Assembly: GCF_038051945.1 (NCBI RefSeq)
Contig: NZ_CP150302.1
Span: 2,790,001 to 2,854,000 of the forward strand
Source of the DNA: Paenibacillus sp. FSL H3-0469
GTDB taxonomy: Bacteria > Bacillota > Bacilli > Paenibacillales > Paenibacillaceae
Direction: 5' to 3'
Length of the DNA stretch: 64,000 bases
This document shows positions 36,042-43,759 of this stretch, one piece after another; position 1 is the stretch's first letter, and each line of letters opens with the position of its first letter. Under the pieces are notes generated by a model. It saw nothing but the letters and a program-made list of their open reading frames with translations. It did not search any database and had not been told where the DNA came from. Position numbers and translations under genes: made by a program.

Positions 36042-37433
36042 TCACCCGCCCAGCAAACCGGCTGGGGTAAGCACCGCTCCCGGCACACGGATCTCTCCGC
36101 CGGAGGGCCGTTCAGCAGCGCTGCGCTGAAGCGGTTCAACACTTTCACCGGCCGGACCTGCATCCAGCTGCTCCTGCAGGGCGAAGATTTGAGTGAAATA
36201 TTCCAGCGCTTCATTCCCCTGCTTGCCGCCGGACATCTCCTTAATCACGTTGATCGGATCGTGCATCATCTGGTTGACGATGCTCTTGGTCAGCCGGCGG
36301 ATCACCTTGCGCTGATGCTCATCCAGCTCAGGCAGCTTGTTGAACAGACTATCCATCGTTTCTTCATAAATTCCGTTTGACTTGTCCTGCAGCGCACGGA
36401 TCACCGGTCTGACTCCCAGCGTCTTCAGCCATTGCTGGAATTCCTCCATCTCACCTTCAATCATAACCTCAATCTTGGCGGCTTCACTGCGGCGCATCTC
36501 CAGATTGCTCTCCACAATGCCCTCCAGATCATCAATATCATAGAGGAACACATCCGGCACACTGGCAGCGGCAGGATCAATATCCCGTGGCACAGCAATG
36601 TCGATCATGAACAGCGGCCGTGAAGGGCGGCGCTTCATGCCCTCGGCTACCTGGGCTGCCGTCAGCACATAGCCGTCCGCACCCGTGGAGCTGATCACAA
36701 TATCCACTTCATCCAGAGACTTCAGCGCCTCTTCAATCGTGCGGGGTTTACCCGAGAATTTCTCGGCCAGCTCTACAGCACGGGACAAGGTACGGTTGGC
36801 GACAATGACTTCCGCCGCGCCGCTGCTGTAAAGATGCTTGACCGTCAGCTCGCTCATTTTGCCGGCGCCGAGAATGAGCACTCTTTTGCCGGTGAACATG
36901 CCGAAGATTCGCTTCCCCAGCTCCACTGCCGCATAGCTGACCGACACCGCACTCTCGCCGATCGAGGTCTCACTATGCGCACGCTTGCCGAGCGTCACCG
37001 CCTGCTTGAACAGCCGGTTGAACCAGGTTCCGGTAACCCCTTCCGCCTGAGCCGTCAGGAAGGCGCTGCGCACCTGACCCAGAATCTGTGTCTCGCCAAT
37101 CACCATGGAATCCAGACCGCAGGTGACACGCATCAGATGGGCAATCGCCTGCTCGTCTTCATATATATACATATGTTGCGTAAATACATCACTTCTTACT
37201 CCGAACCACTGCTCCATGAAGCTGCGGATGAAATATCCGCACATATGAAGGCGGTCCACGACCACATAAATTTCCGTCCGGTTACAGGTGGCGACAACGA
37301 CCCCTTCCAGAACGCTCTTCGTCTGCAGCAGCTGATGAAGCGCAGCAGGCAGATCTTTCTCGGCAAAAGCGAACTGTTCCCTCACCTCTACGGGAGCCGT
37401 ACGGTAATTCAGGCCAACGACGACAATATGCAT
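36042..37433 (-). CDS. hemA: Glutamyl-tRNA reductase
   Basis: NADPH-dependent reduction of glutamyl-tRNA to glutamate-1-semialdehyde, the first committed step of tetrapyrrole synthesis. The catalytic Cys50 lies in VVVATCNRTEIYV. The NADPH domain (VLILGAGKMSELTVKHL) and the C-terminal dimerisation helices are present. It has 463 aa, somewhat long because of a C-terminal tail of about 30 residues. It is the first gene of the operon; a PerR-like box and an extended -10 lie upstream. Confidence 0.97.
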   Translation of the reverse strand: MHIVVVGLNYRTAPVEVREQFAFAEKDLPAALHQLLQTKSVLEGVVVATCNRTEIYVVVDRLHMCGYFIRSFMEQWFGVRSDVFTQHMYIYEDEQAIAHLMRVTCGLDSMVIGETQILGQVRSAFLTAQAEGVTGTWFNRLFKQAVTLGKRAHSETSIGESAVSVSYAAVELGKRIFGMFTGKRVLILGAGKMSELTVKHLYSSGAAEVIVANRTLSRAVELAEKFSGKPRTIEEALKSLDEVDIVISSTGADGYVLTAAQVAEGMKRRPSRPLFMIDIAVPRDIDPAAASVPDVFLYDIDDLEGIVESNLEMRRSEAAKIEVMIEGEMEEFQQWLKTLGVRPVIRALQDKSNGIYEETMDSLFNKLPELDEHQRKVIRRLTKSIVNQMMHDPINVIKEMSGGKQGNEALEYFTQIFALQEQLDAGPAGESVEPLQRSAAERPSGGEIRVPGAVLTPAGLLGG

Positions 37434-37535
37434 CGCTTGTTCACCATCCTAATCTATATTCATTGGTGTAGGCGCTGTTACTGCTTATCAGCAAATAATA
37501 GAATCAATTTCACAAGATCTCAAAACGCTGTGTTA

Positions 37536-37541
37536 AGTATA
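37536..37541 (-). promoter_or_regulatory. Candidate extended -10 for the hem operon
   Basis: On the minus strand TGATATACT gives TATACT with an upstream TG, about 103 bases before the hemA start. The -35 is poor (TTGTTA stands 20 bases away). Confidence 0.35.
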
Positions 37542-37595
37542 TCACATCAAAATACGGCTTTTAACAAAACCTTTGAACTATTTATGAATTGCAGA

Positions 37596-37610
37596 TAATA
37601 ATTATTATAA
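37596..37610. promoter_or_regulatory. PerR/Fur-type box upstream of hemA
   Basis: TAATAATTATTATAA differs at one position from the Bacillus PerR consensus TTATAATnATTATAA. It lies 163 bases upstream of hemA in the 558-base gap between hemA and the purine operon. PerR control of hemA is established in Bacillus subtilis; here it is inferred from the sequence match. Confidence 0.6.
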
Positions 37611-37991
37611 ATAAGTGCATAAGTAATTAAATATAACATGTTGATGAAACATTGACACACTTTATTGCGGATGATAGCATATAACAAATGATCTGAGTTA
37701 ACTTTTATAACATATGTAGCAAAAACGACCTAATTCTCCTTTCCCGAGTTAACATTGTGTCAGTTATGTCCTTTCAAACCTCTCTTGTATAAGCCCGTTA
37801 ATCCGGAATGGGCGTATCTACAGGCAACCGTAAATTGCCCCAGGCTACAAGAGGCCAGACCCCTGCTGGATAAATCAGTGTGAGCTTACGGGTGAAACCG
37901 GGCTTTTCTCTGCTGATGTATCCTGCTCTGGACTGCGCCTCCTTTAGCCTGGGGTTTTTAGCATCCATTATAATAGAAGGAGTGAGGGCAA

Positions 37992-38552
37992 ATGAGTGCA
38001 TCCTACGCAAGCTTAAGTGAATCGATCCGTAAGGCCAGAAATGTGAGGATCAACAAGAACAAGGACACCGCCTATGACTTCAAGCTCTACCCCTTCGGAG
38101 AACGCGGAACGTATATCGCCCCCGAGCTGATCCGTGAAATCACTCACAATCTGGCGGATGCTGTAGCGGAGCAATTTCCCGATTTTGATTACATTGTCTC
38201 CCCTGAACCCGGCGGTCATACCTGGGGTATGCTGGCTGCCTACAAGCTGATGAAGCCGATGAATATTCTGCGCCTCAGTACGGAGCTGTATGAGAATTAT
38301 GAGGTTAGTGTCCGGCGCGAGACGGCGTATAATGAGAATTATATCTATTTTGACGGCTTCTCTTCCGGTGACCGCGTGCTGCTGCTGGATGATGTGATTA
38401 GTTCAGGCGCTACGATCCGCTGCATTGCTGCTCAATTGTCTGTGATGAACATCGAACTTGTCGGCGTGCAGGCAATTCTGGCCAAAGGGGAGCATTACAA
38501 GCAGCTGGAAGCGGACATTGGAGCACCCGTCAGGTTCCTGTCCCAGGTATGA
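37992..38552 (+). CDS. Purine-type phosphoribosyltransferase (APRT-like)
   Basis: 186-residue type I PRT. The PRPP-binding loop is VLLLDDVISSGATI (about residues 127-140), preceded by DYIVSPEPGGHTWGM. The closest recognisable relation is to adenine/xanthine phosphoribosyltransferases, but the hood region is not distinctive. The start is ATG with AAGGAG 9 bases upstream. It is followed after 32 bases by the IMP dehydrogenase and then hpt, so it likely feeds a nucleobase into the same nucleotide pool. The exact base is not clear. Confidence 0.78.
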   Translation: MSASYASLSESIRKARNVRINKNKDTAYDFKLYPFGERGTYIAPELIREITHNLADAVAEQFPDFDYIVSPEPGGHTWGMLAAYKLMKPMNILRLSTELYENYEVSVRRETAYNENYIYFDGFSSGDRVLLLDDVISSGATIRCIAAQLSVMNIELVGVQAILAKGEHYKQLEADIGAPVRFLSQV

Positions 38553-38584
38553 ATTGTCCAAAAATAGCAGGGGAGTGACAAGCC

Positions 38585-40099
38585 ATGGCTTATTATTACG
38601 AGCAGCCTTCAAGAACCTTCAGTGAATTCCTGCTGGTACCCAGCCTGACCACCAAAGATTGCATTCCCGGAAATGTGGATCTTAGCACACCGGTAACCAA
38701 ATTCCGCCGGGGAGAGACACCGGCATTGACTATGAACCTCCCCGTGACTTCGGCGGTCATGCAGGCGGTATCCGACCACAACATGGCGATTGCGCTAGCC
38801 AAAAGCGGAGGCATCTCCTTCATCTATGGTTCCCAGTCTATCGGACAGCAGGTCGAAATGGTCCGCCGGGTCAAAAAATTCAAAGCCGGATTCGTTCTCA
38901 GTGACTCGAACCTGCGCCCGGAAGATACGCTTCAGGATGTGCTGGTGTTGAAGGCGCGCAGCGGCCACTCCACCATTGCGGTTACAGACAACGGAGAACC
39001 AACGGGCAGACTGATGGGCATCGTCACCAGCCGGGATTACCGCGAGAACCGCCTCCCGCCGGATTGCCCGATTACGGAATTCATGACCCCGCTCGCTTCG
39101 CTGATCTACGCCGAAGAAGGCATCACGCTCACAGAAGCGAACGACATGATCTGGGATCATAAGCTGAACTGCCTGCCGATCGTGAATGCCAGCGGCCATC
39201 TCGTGCATCTGGTCTTCCGCAAGGATTATGACAGCCATCAGGAGTATCCGCTGGAGCTGCATGACGACAACAAACAGCTCATCGTGGGTGCAGGAATCAA
39301 TTCGCGGGATTACAAGGAGCGTGTACCGGCGCTGGTGGAGGCTGGAGCAGATATCCTGTGTATCGATTCCTCTGACGGGTATTCGGAGTGGCAGGCGGAG
39401 ACTATTCATTATATTAAGGAGACTTTCGGGGAGAGCGTGAAGGTCGGCGCAGGCAATGTTGTCGACAAGGAGGGCTTCCTGTATCTCGTGGAGGCAGGGG
39501 CCGATTTCATCAAAGTCGGTATCGGCGGCGGCTCCATCTGCATCACCCGCGAGCAAAAGGGCATCGGCCGGGGCCAGGCCTCCTCCGTTATCGAAGTGGC
39601 GGCGGCGCGCCAGGAATATTATGAGCAGACTGGTATCTATGTCCCCATCTGCTCGGACGGCGGAATTGTTTATGACTATCATATTGTGCTGGCGCTGGCG
39701 ATGGGCGCTGACTTCGTGATGCTTGGGCGCTATTTCGCCAGATTCGATGAGAGTCCCGGACGCAAGCTGCTGGTCGGCGGGAACTTCGTGAAGGAATATT
39801 GGGGCGAAGGCTCCAGCCGGGCCCGCAACTGGCAGCGTTATGACTTCGGCAATGCCGATAAAGAGAGCAAGCTGGAATTCGAGGAGGGGGTAGATTCCTT
39901 TATCCCCTATGCCGGACGGCTGAAGGATAATCTTGATCTCAGCATCAGCAAAATCAAGTCCACCATGTGCAATTGCGGCGCGCTAACCATCCCGGAATTG
40001 CAGCAGAAGGCCAAGATTACCCTGGTCTCCTCGACAACGATCTTTGAAGGAGGCGCACATGATGTTATGCTTAAGGAAAAGGACAGATCATCTTCCTGA
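38585..40099 (+). CDS. guaB: IMP dehydrogenase, Tritrichomonas foetus type
   Basis: Oxidises IMP to XMP. 504 residues with a TIM barrel interrupted by two CBS motifs (about residues 100-220). The catalytic loop is GIGGGSIC with Cys319. The flap carries Arg418-Tyr419 in NWQRYDFG, the dyad that activates water. These residue numbers, and much of the sequence ([35 protein letters not shown]), are the same as I recall for the enzyme of the protozoan Tritrichomonas foetus, differing from the usual Bacillus-type GuaB. A second, standard GuaB elsewhere in the genome is likely. An AGGGGAG-type site precedes the start. Confidence 0.93.
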   Translation: MAYYYEQPSRTFSEFLLVPSLTTKDCIPGNVDLSTPVTKFRRGETPALTMNLPVTSAVMQAVSDHNMAIALAKSGGISFIYGSQSIGQQVEMVRRVKKFKAGFVLSDSNLRPEDTLQDVLVLKARSGHSTIAVTDNGEPTGRLMGIVTSRDYRENRLPPDCPITEFMTPLASLIYAEEGITLTEANDMIWDHKLNCLPIVNASGHLVHLVFRKDYDSHQEYPLELHDDNKQLIVGAGINSRDYKERVPALVEAGADILCIDSSDGYSEWQAETIHYIKETFGESVKVGAGNVVDKEGFLYLVEAGADFIKVGIGGGSICITREQKGIGRGQASSVIEVAAARQEYYEQTGIYVPICSDGGIVYDYHIVLALAMGADFVMLGRYFARFDESPGRKLLVGGNFVKEYWGEGSSRARNWQRYDFGNADKESKLEFEEGVDSFIPYAGRLKDNLDLSISKIKSTMCNCGALTIPELQQKAKITLVSSTTIFEGGAHDVMLKEKDRSSS

Positions 40100-40129
40100 T
40101 CCCATCCTGATCCATAAGGAGCGTCAGTC

Positions 40130-40657
40130 ATGAGCCAAATTACCAAAGTTCTGGTCAGCAAGGACCAGCTACAGCAGCGAGTACAGGAGCTGGGCGCTGA
40201 AATATCGCGCGACTACGAAGGCAAGGAGCTTGTCCTTATCGGTATTCTTAAGGGCGGTGCTGTATTCATGTCCGACCTGATGCGGGAGATTACTTTTCCG
40301 GTTGGCATCGATTATATGTCGGTCTCCAGCTACGGTGCCAGCGCCACCTCTTCCGGTGTCATCACGATTAAGAAGGATATCGACATTGATATCCGGGGCA
40401 AGCATGTCCTGCTCGTCGAGGATCTGATCGACACCGGGCTGACACTTCAGCATCTGCAGCAGCTGTTCGCCCTGCGCGAAGCCGCCAGCGTACGCATCTG
40501 TACCATCCTCAGCAAGCCTTCCCGCCGCCTGGTCGATGTCCCCATTGACTACAGCGGGATTGACATTCCGGACGAATTCGTCGTCGGCTACGGTCTCGAC
40601 TATGCCGAGCAATACCGTAATCTGCCGGAGGTCTGGATCATCAAGACTGGTGAATAG
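40130..40657 (+). CDS. hpt: Hypoxanthine phosphoribosyltransferase
   Basis: Salvages hypoxanthine (and guanine) to IMP/GMP. 175 residues; PRPP-binding VLLVEDLIDTGLTL (about residues 98-111), GILKGGAVFMSDLMREI near residue 45, and the C-terminal YGLDYAEQYRNLPEVWIIK typical of HPRT. It starts 30 bases after the IMP dehydrogenase, with AAGGAG 8 bases upstream, so IMP made here could be used directly by the neighbouring enzyme. Confidence 0.95.
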   Translation: MSQITKVLVSKDQLQQRVQELGAEISRDYEGKELVLIGILKGGAVFMSDLMREITFPVGIDYMSVSSYGASATSSGVITIKKDIDIDIRGKHVLLVEDLIDTGLTLQHLQQLFALREAASVRICTILSKPSRRLVDVPIDYSGIDIPDEFVVGYGLDYAEQYRNLPEVWIIKTGE

Positions 40658-40676
40658 GCAGCCACCGCGCAATGAA

Positions 40677-40717
40677 ACACCCGCAGCAGGAGATCATCTC
40701 TCCGCTTCTGCGGGTGT
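40677..40717. terminator. Bidirectional terminator after hpt
   Basis: Stem ACACCCGCAG / CTGCGGGTGT, followed by TTGTCTTGTTCTTT on the plus strand. It lies between the convergent hpt and YjcQ-like genes. Confidence 0.75.
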
Positions 40718-40738
40718 TGTCTTGTTCTTTATAAATAG

Positions 40739-41005
40739 CTAGTAAGTGCGGCTATCCTGGACATGGATATAATTTACGCCCTGCGCCGTCAATTTGGAGC
40801 CGCTCGTATCCACGACACGGACCGCTTTCTTTCCTTTGCCGCTGAGCGAGAAGCTGATGTTATTCGCCAGCTTGTTCTCAACAATCTGCTCAAGCGCACT
40901 GTGGAAGCCCCCAACCGTCACTCCCTCCAGGTTCTCCAGTACCGGTTCTTTGCCCTCTTCAATCGTCTTGAGAATTTGATAGATTAACGACTTGCTACCG
41001 TCCAT
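40739..41005 (-). CDS. YjcQ-family small winged-helix-like protein
   Basis: 88 residues. ILKTIEEGKEPVLENLEGVTVGGFHSALEQI followed by SKLTAQGVNYI resembles the YjcQ family (ILKxIxEGxxP, GVTxxxF, LTxKGxxYL), small proteins found in Firmicutes and their phages. Function is unknown; a winged-helix fold is known for a family member. The start at 41005 was chosen because a perfect AGGAGG lies 8 bases upstream; the frame extends 6 codons further. Confidence 0.65.
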   Translation of the reverse strand: MDGSKSLIYQILKTIEEGKEPVLENLEGVTVGGFHSALEQIVENKLANNISFSLSGKGKKAVRVVDTSGSKLTAQGVNYIHVQDSRTY

Positions 41006-41133
41006 CCTGTTCGCCTCCTGCATCTATTGTGAGCGTTTACAACACATCCGCCTTGCATGCAAGCTTTTCCATCCTTATGTATATTCTCTTATTCGACAGC
41101 ACAGAACAATTACCTCTTACCTGGAAACAATCT

Positions 41134-41466
41134 TCAATAAAATGTTTCATCTATATGTCTTCCGTACATGCTGCTGACTCCGATGAGTCTGAACACTCCA
41201 TTCACTTTGGCATAGGTGTAATGCTGGTCAGGTTCATCCTTATACCTTACCTCCGCTTCATAATCGCCCGATTTCAGGCTATAGACTCCCCGGACCGCTT
41301 GAATATTTGCTTCGGGATATGCTCTGGTATGAATCAGGTAGGCTTTGACCTCATTAGCGATTTGACTTCTTTTATAGGGTAACCCGGTTAGCGACAGGTA
41401 GATCCCTCCTGCTAAGACAACGAGTACCACAACAGCAATTATCGTACCCCGGTTAGTAAGCCTCAT
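41134..41466 (-). CDS. DUF3139-type small membrane-anchored protein
   Basis: 110 residues with one N-terminal membrane segment (about 8-27) and a C-terminal extracytoplasmic domain (NEVKAYLIHTRAYPEANIQAVRGVYSLKSGDYEAEVRYKDEPDQHYTYAKVNG), resembling DUF3139 proteins of Bacillus relatives. The function is unknown. GGAGG lies 8 bases before the ATG at 41466; the open frame goes 5 codons further. Confidence 0.7.
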   Translation of the reverse strand: MRLTNRGTIIAVVVLVVLAGGIYLSLTGLPYKRSQIANEVKAYLIHTRAYPEANIQAVRGVYSLKSGDYEAEVRYKDEPDQHYTYAKVNGVFRLIGVSSMYGRHIDETFY

Positions 41467-41570
41467 GCGGATAACCTCCATTCAAAAATAGGATTTTAGC
41501 TGAGAGTGAGAATAACATATTTTTACATATGCCAGTTCATCTTATCACACTGGTGAATGCCGGCAAACAA

Positions 41571-41596
41571 ATTGTATCCGGTTTTTCGCATACATT
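41571..41596. repeat. Single decayed hairpin core of the TGTATGC repeat family
   Basis: ATTGTATCCGGTTTTTCGCATACATT resembles the cores at 25.1, 43.1 and 58.0 kb, with mismatches in the left arm. Confidence 0.6.
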
Positions 41597-41682
41597 TCGG
41601 ACTACTCCTATACTCTTTCAGCCTGCGTCCGGTGAAATCAGATATACTCCCACTCCCTTTGCCCTTGCTTCACTCTTAACGC

Positions 41683-41706
41683 AAAAAAGCACCTTCAAGG
41701 TGCTTC
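41683..41706 (-). terminator. Terminator of the SDR gene
   Basis: Minus-strand stem AAGCACCTT/AAGGTGCTT followed by TTTTTG, 55 bases after the SDR stop. Confidence 0.8.
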
Positions 41707-41760
41707 CTGCCACTAGCCACTTTTTCCTGCCATTATCCGCTTTCCCTGCCACTCGCCATC
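41707..41760. repeat. Three short 19-20-bp repeats
   Basis: CCTGCCACTAGCCACTTTTT, CCTGCCATTATCCGCTTTC and CCTGCCACTCGCCAT follow one another at 41707, 41727 and 41746, between the terminator and the SDR stop. Confidence 0.5.
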
Positions 41761-41761
41761 C

Positions 41762-42541
41762 TTACGCGTTCTGGCGGTATATTGGTGCGCCCAGCGGAGA
41801 GCTGCCCGCTCCGCCGTCGACGGCGATATCTGCGCCCTGGATATACGACGAATCCTCGGAGGCCAGGAACAGCGCTACCTTGGCGACCTCTTCCGGCACA
41901 GCCGCGCGGCCCAGCGGAATCGAAAGAGCCATGCCTGCCTCAACCTGCTTCCAGTTATCCATCGCTGATTCTCCCCAGATCGGAGTGCGCGTTACGCCGG
42001 GCGCAATGTTGTTGACGCGGATGCCCAGCGGGGAGAGCTCGGAGGCCAGAACTTTGGTCATGCTGCTAACCGCTCCTTTGCTGGCGGCGTAGGCCGAGTT
42101 CCCGGGTCTTCCGGCCTTGGCCAGTACAGAGCCGGTCAGAATGACGGAGGCTCCGGCCTTCAGATGAGGCAGCGCAGCCTGGACGGTGAAGAAGGTACCG
42201 GTCACATTGACCCGGAGCACTTCCTCGAAGGCGGCAAGCTCTGTGCTACCCAGCGGTGTGTAGCCCGCGATTCCTGCATTCGCGTAGACCACATCCAGTC
42301 TGCCGAAAGCCTCTATCGCTGCATTCACAGCCTTCACCGCACTCTGCGGATCAGTCGCATCCCCCTGCACAGCAACCGCATACTCCGCACCCAGCTCTTC
42401 TACCGCCGCATGCAGGGATACCGGATTACGGCCGGTAATGACCACTCTGGCGCCCTCCGCCACAAATAACCTTGCGCTAGCCAGCCCAATCCCGCTATTC
42501 CCTCCAGTAATCAATGCAACCTTCCCGTCAAGCTTCCCCAT
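41762..42541 (-). CDS. Short-chain dehydrogenase/reductase (SDR)
   Basis: Classical SDR of 259 residues. TGGNSGIG (residues 12-19) binds NAD(P); NAGIAG, the catalytic Ser-x-YAASK and the PG motif VNNIAPGVTRTPI are all present. The glutamate/arginine pattern after beta-2 (VVITGRN) suggests NADP(H). Substrate unknown. The ATG at 42541 has AAGGAG 8 bases upstream. A good sigma-A promoter with an overlapping palindrome lies directly upstream, so it is likely regulated by a TetR/AcrR-type repressor encoded elsewhere. Confidence 0.88.
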   Translation of the reverse strand: MGKLDGKVALITGGNSGIGLASARLFVAEGARVVITGRNPVSLHAAVEELGAEYAVAVQGDATDPQSAVKAVNAAIEAFGRLDVVYANAGIAGYTPLGSTELAAFEEVLRVNVTGTFFTVQAALPHLKAGASVILTGSVLAKAGRPGNSAYAASKGAVSSMTKVLASELSPLGIRVNNIAPGVTRTPIWGESAMDNWKQVEAGMALSIPLGRAAVPEEVAKVALFLASEDSSYIQGADIAVDGGAGSSPLGAPIYRQNA

Positions 42542-42564
42542 CGTTACCACTCCTTATCGTTTTT

Positions 42565-42594
42565 ATTTGAGACCAATCGTTCTAATATTGTCAA
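42565..42594 (-). promoter_or_regulatory. Sigma-A promoter of the SDR gene
   Basis: Minus-strand TTGACA (42589-42594), spacing 18, TCAAAT (42565-42570), 24 bases before the start codon. A near-palindrome AGACCAATCGTTCT (42570-42583) lies between the two boxes and may be an operator. Confidence 0.6.
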
Positions 42595-42658
42595 AAAAAT
42601 AATTTCTTTCGTATCAGGATCTTAGCATATTCGAGAACGATCAGTAAAGTATTATTTT

Positions 42659-42976
42659 TTACCGGACGTTCTCGAATGTCATCAGCCACGCAAAAAGCAG
42701 AAAATATCCCCCAATCCACAATAACGCTCCTATCATGATGAAGATTCCTATGTACCCCGCCCAGCCTGGCGGTTTCCTTGTGTACTTCAACAGAAGAAGC
42801 GATGCAACAACCAAAACCGCAGAGGGGATGCCTAATATCTGCAGCAGCAATATATTTATGACATCCAGGATGAACCCTTGGCTGAACCCTGGGCTCGTCA
42901 GCAGGACAAAGAGGGCCAAGCCTACAATATTCACCACAACAGCGCTGATCCACAGTATTCTCACAGGTCTAACCAT
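42659..42976 (-). CDS. Small membrane protein of unknown function
   Basis: 105 residues, with three to four hydrophobic segments (about 8-28, 35-55, 60-75 and 76-97) and few charged residues apart from the ends. No family was recognised. A GGGGGTGA site lies 4-7 bases before the ATG. It stands alone between the SDR promoter and a repeat region. Confidence 0.55.
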   Translation of the reverse strand: MVRPVRILWISAVVVNIVGLALFVLLTSPGFSQGFILDVINILLLQILGIPSAVLVVASLLLLKYTRKPPGWAGYIGIFIMIGALLWIGGYFLLFAWLMTFENVR

Positions 42977-43072
42977 GCTTCACCCCCTATGCTATCCCAT
43001 TACCCGCTCCTCCCAAGTATTACACCAAAGCTAACGTTATTCTCCACAATACCTGTCATTCTGCTGCACCAC

Positions 43073-43118
43073 AGTAGAAACGGCTTTCCCGTCCATTTTA
43101 AAGACGGTATCGTTTCAG
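43073..43118. repeat. Dispersed hairpin element (AGTAGAAACGGCTTT family), copy 1
   Basis: AGTAGAAACGGCTTTCCCGTCC...GACGGTATCGTTTCA: outer arms GAAACGG/CGTTTC and inner arms CGTC/GACG. A relative lies at 56913-56959. Confidence 0.6.
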
Positions 43119-43126
43119 CCGAACAC

Positions 43127-43588
43127 AACGCATACTGTTTTTCGCATACATTCAGGCCGGTTGCCTGCTTGTGAGCACCGAATGTAATTGAAAAACCGAT
43201 TACAACGGGTCGGCAAGCGGCGCGTGGGCCGAATGTAGTCGAAAAACCGATTATAATGGGACGAGGAGCGGCACGTGGGCCAAATGTAGTCGAAAAACCG
43301 ATTACAACGGGACGGCGAGCGGCGCGTGGGCCAAATGTAATCGAAAAACCGATTATAATGGGACGAGGAGCGGCACGTGGGCCAAATGTAATCGAAAAAC
43401 CGATTACAACGGGACGGCGAGCGGCGCGTGGGCCAAATGTAATTGAAAAACCGATTACAAAGGAACGGCGAGCGGCGCGTGGGCCGAAAGTAGTCGAAAA
43501 ACCGATTATAATGGGACGAGGAGCGGCACGTGGGCCAAATGTAATCGAAAAACCGATTACAAAGGAACGGCGAGCGGCGCGTGGGCTG
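43127..43588. repeat. Tandem hairpin array, eight exact 51-bp units plus a TGTATGC-type leader unit
   Basis: The leader core AACGCATACTGTTTTTCGCATACATT (43127) is followed by units starting at 43181, 43232, 43283, 43334, 43385, 43436, 43487 and 43538, all 51 bases apart. The cores read AATGTAATCGAAAAACCGATTACA, an inverted repeat around GAAAAAC; spacers are GC-rich (CGGCGAGCGGCGCGTGGGCC) and come in two subtypes that partly alternate. Long open frames here (up to 221 codons) come from the period being a multiple of three. Confidence 0.93.
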
Positions 43589-43609
43589 AATGCTCCTATT
43601 AGAATAAGC

Positions 43610-43646
43610 AAGACGGGCCCGCCCCCATAGGGAGAAGACCCGTCTT
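43610..43646. terminator. Hairpin near the 3' side of the BNR gene
   Basis: AAGACGGG / CCCGTCTT stem; no strong U-run, so a weak terminator call. Confidence 0.35.
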
Positions 43647-43676
43647 TGTCCTTGACCTTCGTCATTTGTCAGTCAT

Positions 43677-43741
43677 CTTTGTCATTCATCTTCGTCACTC
43701 TTCTTCGTCACTCTTCTTCGTCAGTCACCTTCGTCATTCAT
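43677..43741. repeat. Five 13-bp repeats (CTTCGTCACTCTT)
   Basis: Units CTTTGTCATTCAT, CTTCGTCACTCTT (twice), CTTCGTCAGTCAC and CTTCGTCATTCAT run head to tail just beyond the BNR gene stop. Confidence 0.75.
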
Positions 43742-43759
43742 CATTACCTTAAGAACAAC

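Noticed and set aside
37798-38010. 70-codon minus-strand open frame in the hemA-purine gap
   Set aside because: No convincing ribosome binding site or family, and it runs into the start of the phosphoribosyltransferase gene on the other strand.
43127-43588. Possible CRISPR array (24-base repeat, 27-base spacer)
   Set aside because: The spacers are as conserved as the cores, the unit is a plain tandem repeat and there are no cas genes. The same holds for the arrays at 25.1, 33.9 and 58.0 kb.
43000-43665. 221-codon open frame on the minus strand (and 124 codons on the plus strand) across the 43-kb array
   Set aside because: It consists of 17-residue repeats produced by the 51-bp period, which is open in several frames on both strands. 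No ribosome binding site, and the units vary by structure-keeping rather than codon-keeping changes.
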